This document shows, piece after piece, positions 57,890-64,000 of a stretch of DNA of 64,000 nt. This DNA comes from Silurus meridionalis (lineage: Eukaryota; Chordata; Actinopteri; Siluriformes; Siluridae), in the NCBI RefSeq assembly GCF_014805685.1, contig NC_060890.1, positions 24,468,000 to 24,531,999 on the forward strand, read 5' to 3'. The notes beneath the pieces are model-generated. The model was not told where the DNA came from. It saw nothing but the letters and a program-made list of their open reading frames with translations, and did not search any database. Position 1 is the stretch's first letter. Every line of letters starts with the position of its first letter. The position numbers and the translations under genes are program-made.

Positions 57890-59780
57890 CCTATGAGTCA
57901 CATAAAGTACAGATTAACATGGCAGAGGTAGAGCTGCATCTTCCTGGAGACAGGGCAGGAAAATGGATTTGCTGTCTGTCTAAACCAAAGAAATACAAGC
58001 GAACTATCTGTACCATATTGTATTGTATAGCATCATATTATTTTATTGCATTGTACTTGAATTGAATTTACATCGAATTTACACTGCATCATAATAGGGT
58101 GAATCATATCTCATTGCATTGGTAGCTGCTTCATATGTATCTTTAATGTATCATATACTGTGTACATGTAGTATATATTAGGGCAGTGTGTAGTGTAGTG
58201 TTTTCCAGGTGTAATTTTCCTCAGTCATGCTGCAACAGTCACTGCTCGCTTCCTTCCAAAACTTTTTAATTGGTCTTAAGAAACTGGATCTACGTTTTTT
58301 TCTTTTTCGCATCTCGGCCCTGTTTTTGCTTCTTGCCATGGCCTTAATTGTGCACTTCAAAATGCCAGGCTTGAAAGAGCATAAAAAAAGAATAATTTCT
58401 GACCATGTTGCTGCATGTTAGTCAGTGGAACAGTGTTCGGTTAATTAGACTCCACACTGAGGTTTTAAAGTGCATAGAATAAAAAAGCAGTACTGGTGAA
58501 AGAATTCAACCCTAAAGAAAAAGGAAGTATGTAGAACTTAAGAGAGAGCACTGGAGACATAAGCAACCAGGGCCACAAGCATGACATGGGCCAAAGGTCA
58601 TTCACTCGGCTCCTTTACTCTAATTGTTCAACCCCATAGTGAAGAGGAACTGTTTCAGGCATGATGACTTTTCAGACTGTGCACTAGGGAGCTGATTGAG
58701 CGAAACATTTACAACTAAAAGACCACAGGCTGCAATAAAGATTTGCATAGATGGCGTAGATGGAATTTTCCTGATAAATCACGGCATGGCATGGGTCCTA
58801 TTTAATTAATGGACCAGTCAACTAAAATACTCAGCAACTGCATTATTCTGACACAGGTCACGGTTGAACAAGATACAGCTGGTCCACTGGATGACGGAAA
58901 GGGAGATGGGATGACAATCTCACAAGCACTCTTGCAAATTCACAAGCATATTTTTGAGAAGGAAACCACAGAACCACTGGGATACCAATACAATCTCAAG
59001 AAGAACATCTGAACCTCTGCAAAAGCTGGAATCCACATTCAGGGCCAAGCCAAAAGGCCTGGAGCTGTGATGTACCAATACTACCCAGTGAACATTGGAT
59101 AATGAAAAAATAAAACGGATGGGTGGAAAACATTCCCACAGTGTCATTTCACAAAGAACGAATATCCAGAGAGCAGTAAAATGCTTTATAAGCTCTCCTG
59201 AAATTGTCAATAAAATGTAAACAAATTGGGTTGAGTCTGTATCCAGTGAAAAACCAAAATAACTTTAATCATCTTTCGAGGCTTGAGAAAATGAGTCATG
59301 TGACATGTGAGTTCGTTCTTTTAATATGATCAGTCATCTTAAATAAGAAGGCGACTTGCATGCAAACCTTTTTCTGGTTTAGAAATGCAAATCAGAAGAT
59401 GTAGAAGCATCCTACAGTCCATACAACATGACATGATAATCAAATACAGAAACTAGCAGTATTGTTCCAGCAGGGCAGGTGAATGTCAGAGGATGAATTG
59501 GTGAGATGATTCAACAAATCAAATAACTGCTGGTTTCATGGTCTGTCCAATACAATGTGACAAATTCATGCCAGTGTTTTAAGAACCATATTATTACACC
59601 ATAATCTAATCTCCACTACTGTTCTTCACCCTATTCCATTTCTCCGTCTACTCTTTTCCCACCAATATACTACACTATACTACTCTTATTCCCAATACTG
59701 TACCTCACCTAACTTCATTCTCTACCCCACTCCATTTCCACCCCATTTCACTGTGTGGCTGTAATCCGCCCTACTCTATA
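57890..59780. other. Unique upstream flank or 5' intron of thra, no gene recognised
   Basis: Only scattered open frames shorter than 100 codons (for example 58809-59012) without recognisable domains. Any non-coding first exon of thra could lie here. Confidence 0.35.
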
Positions 59781-59794
59781 GTTCTTCATATTTA

Positions 59795-60410
59795 ATGATG
59801 GATGAAGTGCACAAACCCTGTAGTTAAAGTAGAGATAAACTCAGTAAAATGTGACTCCAGTAAAAGTGTCCCTTTAAATTTTCACTTGAGTAAAAGTACA
59901 AACGTCTCTTCCTTGAAATTACTTAAGTATCCAAAGTACTATGATTTATTATAACTATAATGTTCCTATTATCATTTTTATCACAAGACCCGTTACTTAA
60001 TATCCTCAGTTTATGTGAAAAGACTTGAATGTGACTCTCAGCACACTGATTTATTAATAGAATGATATTACTAACTCAAACACTGATTGATTTCTATTAC
60101 AATGATCATGAACACAAAACCTTCTTTTAGAGTCTGGATTTTCTTCATCATTTATTCCTCTCTCAACTCTGAACTGTATGTTGGTGATCAGTAGATTCGC
60201 AGAGCGCCGATCAAAACGAGTTTAAACCCTTTTTTTTTTTTGCAAAATGTATTAAAAAGAAACAAGATATTTGACTTTGAAATGTAGTAAAGTTAAAGTA
60301 AAATCTCCCCAAATTAAAATACTTCATTAAAGTACCCACACGTAAAAAAGCTACTTAAGTACAGTGACAAATTACATTTACTTCCTTACAGTCCACCGCT
60401 GATTCTCCAC
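59795..60410. repeat. hAT-like interspersed repeat (GAGTAAAAGTACAAA family)
   Basis: The left part GATGAAGTGCACAAACCCTG and CTTGAGTAAAAGTACAAACG and the right part CTACTTAAGTACAGTGACAA and GTCCACCGCTGATTC match the two ends of a common fish MITE. The interior is AT-rich and non-coding. Confidence 0.6.
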
Positions 60411-60670
60411 TACTGTTTCCTGCTCTACCCTACTCTTCCCTTGCACTATACTTTACCATACTCCTGAACAGAACCTCACAGCTGTACCCCACCCCATGCC
60501 CTTTTCTACTTCACTGTACTCCAGTCTCCTTGACTGAACTTCAGCCTTTTATATTCTCACACACTATATTTCATCATACTCCATTCTCTATTATTGCACT
60601 TGACCCTGATCTTCTCTATTAACCACAATCAAACTTTACTCTACTCTACAATATATTATACTATTCTTCC

Positions 60671-61200
60671 TCTACTCCAGTGTACTCCAGTGTACTCCAG
60701 TGTACTCTCTTTACCAGAATACACTGGAAGTACACTGGAGTACACAATGGAGTACACTGGAGTACACTGGAGTACACTGTAGTAGAGACTCCAGGTGAAA
60801 TATAGCATTGGAGAATAGTATAATATAATTTTGGTAAAGAGAGTACACTGGAATACACTGGAGTACACTGGAGTACTCTGGAATACACTAGAGTACACTG
60901 GAATACACTGGAGTACACTGGAATACACTGTAGTAGAGACTCCAGGTGAAATATAGCATTGGAGAATAGTATAATATAATTTTGGTAAAGAGAGTACACT
61001 GGAATACACTGGAGTACACTGGAGTACACTGGAATACACTAGAGTACACTGGAATACATTGGAGTACACTGGAATACACTGTAGTAGAGACTCCAGGTGA
61101 AATATAGCATTGGAGAATAGTATAATATAATTTTGGTAAAGAGAGTACACTGGAATACACTGGAGTACACTGGAGTACACTGTGTTAGAGACTCCGGGTG
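60671..61200. repeat. Minisatellite, 10 bp unit inside a 150 bp higher-order repeat
   Basis: The basic unit is GAGTACACTG. The longer block TAGTAGAGACTCCAGGTGAA, then ATATAGCATTGGAGAATAGT, recurs at about 60780, 60930 and 61081, a 150 bp period. At the left edge (60671-60710) the unit is inverted (CCAGTGTACT) and includes CTCTTTACCA, the complement of the TGGTAAAGAG joint. The 194-codon frame on the - strand is an artefact. Confidence 0.93.
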
Positions 61201-61204
61201 AAGG

Positions 61205-61700
61205 TAAAGTCAGAGGAAATAAGTACAGGATAAAGTCCATACTTTATCCTGCTCATTTCTGCCATACCCCATGCTTTACTGCTTAGTTACACTCTGCTCT
61301 ACTACAGACCACCAGATGGACTGTAAAGGTCATGGATTGTGACAGATCGACTTCACCTACTGAGCAGCACAGATCCTCATGAATGTGTGTGTTTCCTTCT
61401 CCTGTCTCTTCCTATGTGTTTACATAAAGCAGAGTTTGCCATTAAGCAGTGTCTGCTGTGTGCGATCCTCGCTGCCTAAAGGAGACCCTGCAAGCCTGTT
61501 TACTGTCACACGGTTATTAATAAGCGCTTGTAAATCACGCTCGTGGAGACCTGCCGCGTCGGGTTTTATGCCTCTTACAAGGGCAGAGGAAGTGATTGTA
61601 TGTCGAGAAAAAGGGAATTTGAGAGCTAAAGAGGCCCTAAATCAATAAGCAGGAATCTGGTATCTGCTTCTGCACAAAATACATGCTCATAGAAATCACA
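61205..61700. other. Unique block, nothing recognised
   Basis: Non-repetitive and moderately GC-rich. Has TTATTAATAAGCGCTTGTAA near 61515, an AT-core motif, and no supported exon. A possible regulatory element only by composition. Confidence 0.25.
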
Positions 61701-61704
61701 CTGA

Positions 61705-62000
61705 ACACTAGCTCTAGGTAAATCCTCCATTAGCTTGAGGAACAGCATTGGACTCTTCGTTTCTCCAAACGTTCAGGTGAAATATTTTGCTGTGCCTCTT
61801 GTAAAACTCGCCAAAGATCTTCTTCACTAGATGGAGATTCCTTTCTTTCTTGTGATCCAGTTCATCCCAGAGCAGTTCAGTAGGATTTAGGTGTGGCGAC
61901 TGAGCAGGTCGTTCTATAATAGAAATCAATCTAGGTGACCCTTTGCTCCTCGTCTTGTTGAATAGTGAAGTCGGTTCTCATGAGGGTCCAGATAGAATTG
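61705..62000 (-). pseudogene. Tc1-like transposase C-terminal fragment
   Basis: On the - strand 61929-61714 reads IIERPAQSPHLNPTELLWDE, the end of a Tc1-type DDE domain. The usual SPDLNPIE motif is SPHLNPTE here: Asp to His beside the catalytic Glu. Only the C-terminal part is present. Confidence 0.75.
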
Positions 62001-62859
62001 CATGGCGTTAAAGTAGGAAATGGTTGCCATGTTGGTTATTTTTACCTGGAATAAGTCTTTAACTTTAAACCACTGAGCTTCCACCCCTTGACTATAGGTG
62101 AGGCAGCCTGATCACATCTTCTCTCATGTTCTCCATCTTACACAAGTTCTTCTGTTAGAGACAAAAAATGTCCCTTTTGGACTCCACAGAACTTTTATCA
62201 ACTCATTCACTGTCCAGCTTCTGTGTATTTTGTCCTTTGAGCAAAAGGAACATGCACATGTCTAGAAAGAGAGAGAGAGTGGATAATCCTTCCATAAACT
62301 TTAATCATTATATCAAAAATTACACACTGTAAAAACCTTTTATTATTGCTCTGGGATGAAATGAAGCCTCTCTCATACCAGTCCCTGTGAATTATCTGTT
62401 ACTGTAGAAACCATGACGCATTAGGTTTAGGATAAACCTGTAGTAGAATGTCTGTACAGAACGCACTTTACAACGTTTTTTTTTTTTTTACAGCAAAACA
62501 GATGGTATTTTTCCAGGTGTGGAATTTGGTGGTTTTACATTCCATACTTTTCCGGGATTATGCATTAGTGTGTCATAACTGTTTCTCTCTCTCCCTGTCA
62601 CCCCTCTACTGTCTTTCTCTCTCTCTGTGTGTCGAGTTAAACATGCTCCTGTGGTACCAGCGTTCCTGTTCTTTTCTCCTCTTTGGATCAGCTGGATATG
62701 ATGGAGTTCTTTTCGAATGGAGTCCACTTTGTGTGGGGAGGGTTCCACCTCAACAGCCTAAAGATCCATGATGATTACTGAGCAACTGAAAAAGGATTTG
62801 GACATAATTTGGACTGTAATTAATAGCAACAGTCTGCTATAAAGTCTCAGGACCATAGG

Positions 62860-63184
62860 TTTTGCATCTACTAGAATTTGACCCATAGTGGATTTTACCG
62901 ATACCGGTAGCGAGATTGGATCGTACTTGCCACACACATAACACTCCATGTAAAATTGTACTGAACTTATTACAAAAATTAAAAAAAAAATCAATAAAAA
63001 AATGACTGTATAGTAAAAATGTAAATTAATAATTATATTATGAATAAACAAAAAAAAATAATAATATAGCGCTCTCCGTCTCAAGCGTCAGTGATTCGCC
63101 TCTAGAGGCCGCTATTGGTATGGCTTTTTGGATAGCTTATTGTAATCGATTAATCGACACAAACGATGAATCGGTCGACCTCTA
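62860..63184 (-). repeat. Fish MITE-like repeat ending TAGAGGTCGACCGATT
   Basis: On the - strand the end reads TAGAGGTCGACCGATTCATC and the other side carries a GGTATCGGTAAAATCC block. This combination is typical of an abundant teleost DNA repeat. The interior is AT-rich and non-coding. Confidence 0.55.
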
Positions 63185-63239
63185 CTTTTAAGCACCTATC
63201 ACTGTACACCTCAACAATGATGGAACTGCAATGAACAGA

Positions 63240-63630
63240 CATGAGGATGGGTTCCCTTTTGAGTCTGGTTCCTCTCAAAGTTTCTTCACCAAATTTTTTT
63301 TTGCCACAGTTGCCATCGGTTCACACATTGGGGACAAGCTTACAATTATAATGAACAAAGTTATTCATTCATTTATAAGCACTTTATTTTTGTAATTGTT
63401 ATTTGTATAGTGTTCTTAACAATGAACACTGTCAGATTTACACAGATAAAGCGGTTATAAAAGAATGAGTAAACCAGTGGCGACTGTGGCAAGTAAAAAC
63501 CCTGAGATAGCATGAGGAAGAAACCTTAAAGGATCCAGACTCAAGAGGCAACCCGTCCTCATCCTCGACAAGCTGCTTTTAGACAATGTCCATTGTTACA
63601 AGCGCTCTACAAATAAAAACTAATTGAATA
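63240..63630. repeat. GCTGCTTTGAGACAATGT family, forward and reverse pieces
   Basis: A forward start (GGTTCCTCTCAAAGTTTCTT, 63267), a reversed copy at about 63400-63560 (TTTGTATAGTGTTCTTAACA, ACTGTGGCAAGTAAAAACCC, GAGGAAGAAACCTTAAAGG), then a forward tail AAGCTGCTTTTAGACAATGT with ACAAGCGCTCTACAAATAAA at 63569-63618. Confidence 0.6.
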
Positions 63631-63865
63631 ACGTTCAAGAAAACCGATTACCCGGAGTTTAGAAACACATACTGAATTCTGCATTGAGTATCTGAGACAA
63701 ATTTCTCGACTCCGCACCTTCCCACATCTCCGATTCTCTTTTTACTCTTTTTATTGTCTCAGAGTCTGTAGTGGGGAGACGTTGGGATGTTGTGTTAGCT
63801 GGTGAGCAGGATGAACAGAGGAAAAGGGAGGGATTGCGAGGAATTCAACTGGGTACAAAAAAGGT

Positions 63866-63882
63866 GGGTCAGGGGAAGGTCA
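63866..63882 (+). promoter_or_regulatory. Direct repeat of nuclear receptor half-sites (DR5)
   Basis: GGGTCA at 63866-63871 and AGGTCA at 63877-63882 are separated by 5 bp, the spacing of a retinoic acid response element. It lies about 10.5 kb upstream of the first identified thra exon. Chance occurrence is possible. Confidence 0.3.
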
Positions 63883-64000
63883 GAGTACCGAGGGTATAGT
63901 ACGGAGCGCTGTGAACCGTCTCTACCTCGATCGGCTTTACTTCTCGGCTAAAAAAAGAAAAAGAAATTAAGAAAAAAAACGCTGTCAAGGCGATGCACAC

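Noticed and set aside
58809..59210. Overlapping 67- and 96-codon frames as a small gene
   Set aside because: No domain, no splice-site support and no start context; codon content looks random.
60656..61240. 194-codon frame on - strand rich in VYSSVLQCTP
   Set aside because: Artefact of the GAGTACACTG minisatellite.

Overview
This 64 kb window is vertebrate nuclear DNA, almost certainly from a teleost fish. The evidence is spliced genes with GT-AG introns, several teleost Tc1/mariner and hAT families, tRNA-derived SINEs, RTE- and Rex/L2-type LINE fragments, and very dense CA/GT, GATA, GAAA and CT microsatellites. An otophysan with a functional stomach, such as a catfish, fits best. The repeat families look otophysan, and a pepsin gene is present, whereas stomachless cyprinids lack one. 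That species call is inference.

Two protein-coding genes can be supported. On the + strand at the left edge are the last four exons of a pepsin A-type aspartic protease (1-2033). The upstream exons lie outside the window. On the - strand is the complete coding sequence of thyroid hormone receptor alpha (thra): eight coding exons from the start codon at 53161 to the stop at 21326. All exon phases join and give a 409-residue receptor with an intact DNA-binding domain, hinge, ligand-binding domain and AF-2 helix. The two genes converge, tail to tail, about 19 kb apart. No NR1D1 (Rev-erb alpha) coding sequence, the usual tail neighbour of THRA in mammals, was found.

Layout: 1-2.2 kb pepsin exons with two Tc1-type insertions in the introns; 2.6-3.8 kb a decayed Tc1 transposon; 4.9-7.2 kb an antisense LINE remnant whose 3' region has expanded into a 1.6 kb minisatellite of 20 bp units; 7.2-9.7 kb microsatellites and Tc1 fragments; 9.7-21.3 kb mostly non-coding unique DNA with homopolymer and GT tracts and a 1 kb polypurine tract, possibly including the thra 3' UTR; 21.3-53.3 kb the thra gene, whose introns hold most of the transposon copies, arrays and nested insertions; 53.3-64 kb the upstream flank of the coding exons, with two minisatellites (55.4-56.0 and 60.7-61.2 kb) and scattered repeats.

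No new gene system is evident. The items most worth checking are structural: splice sites of thra exon 6 set directly in GT microsatellites; a CCAAT cluster and an overlapping upstream ORF at the thra start exon; transposon ends and a LINE 3' region that seeded tandem arrays; clean target-site duplications for an RTE and a hAT insertion; and two unassigned coding-like stretches inside thra introns.
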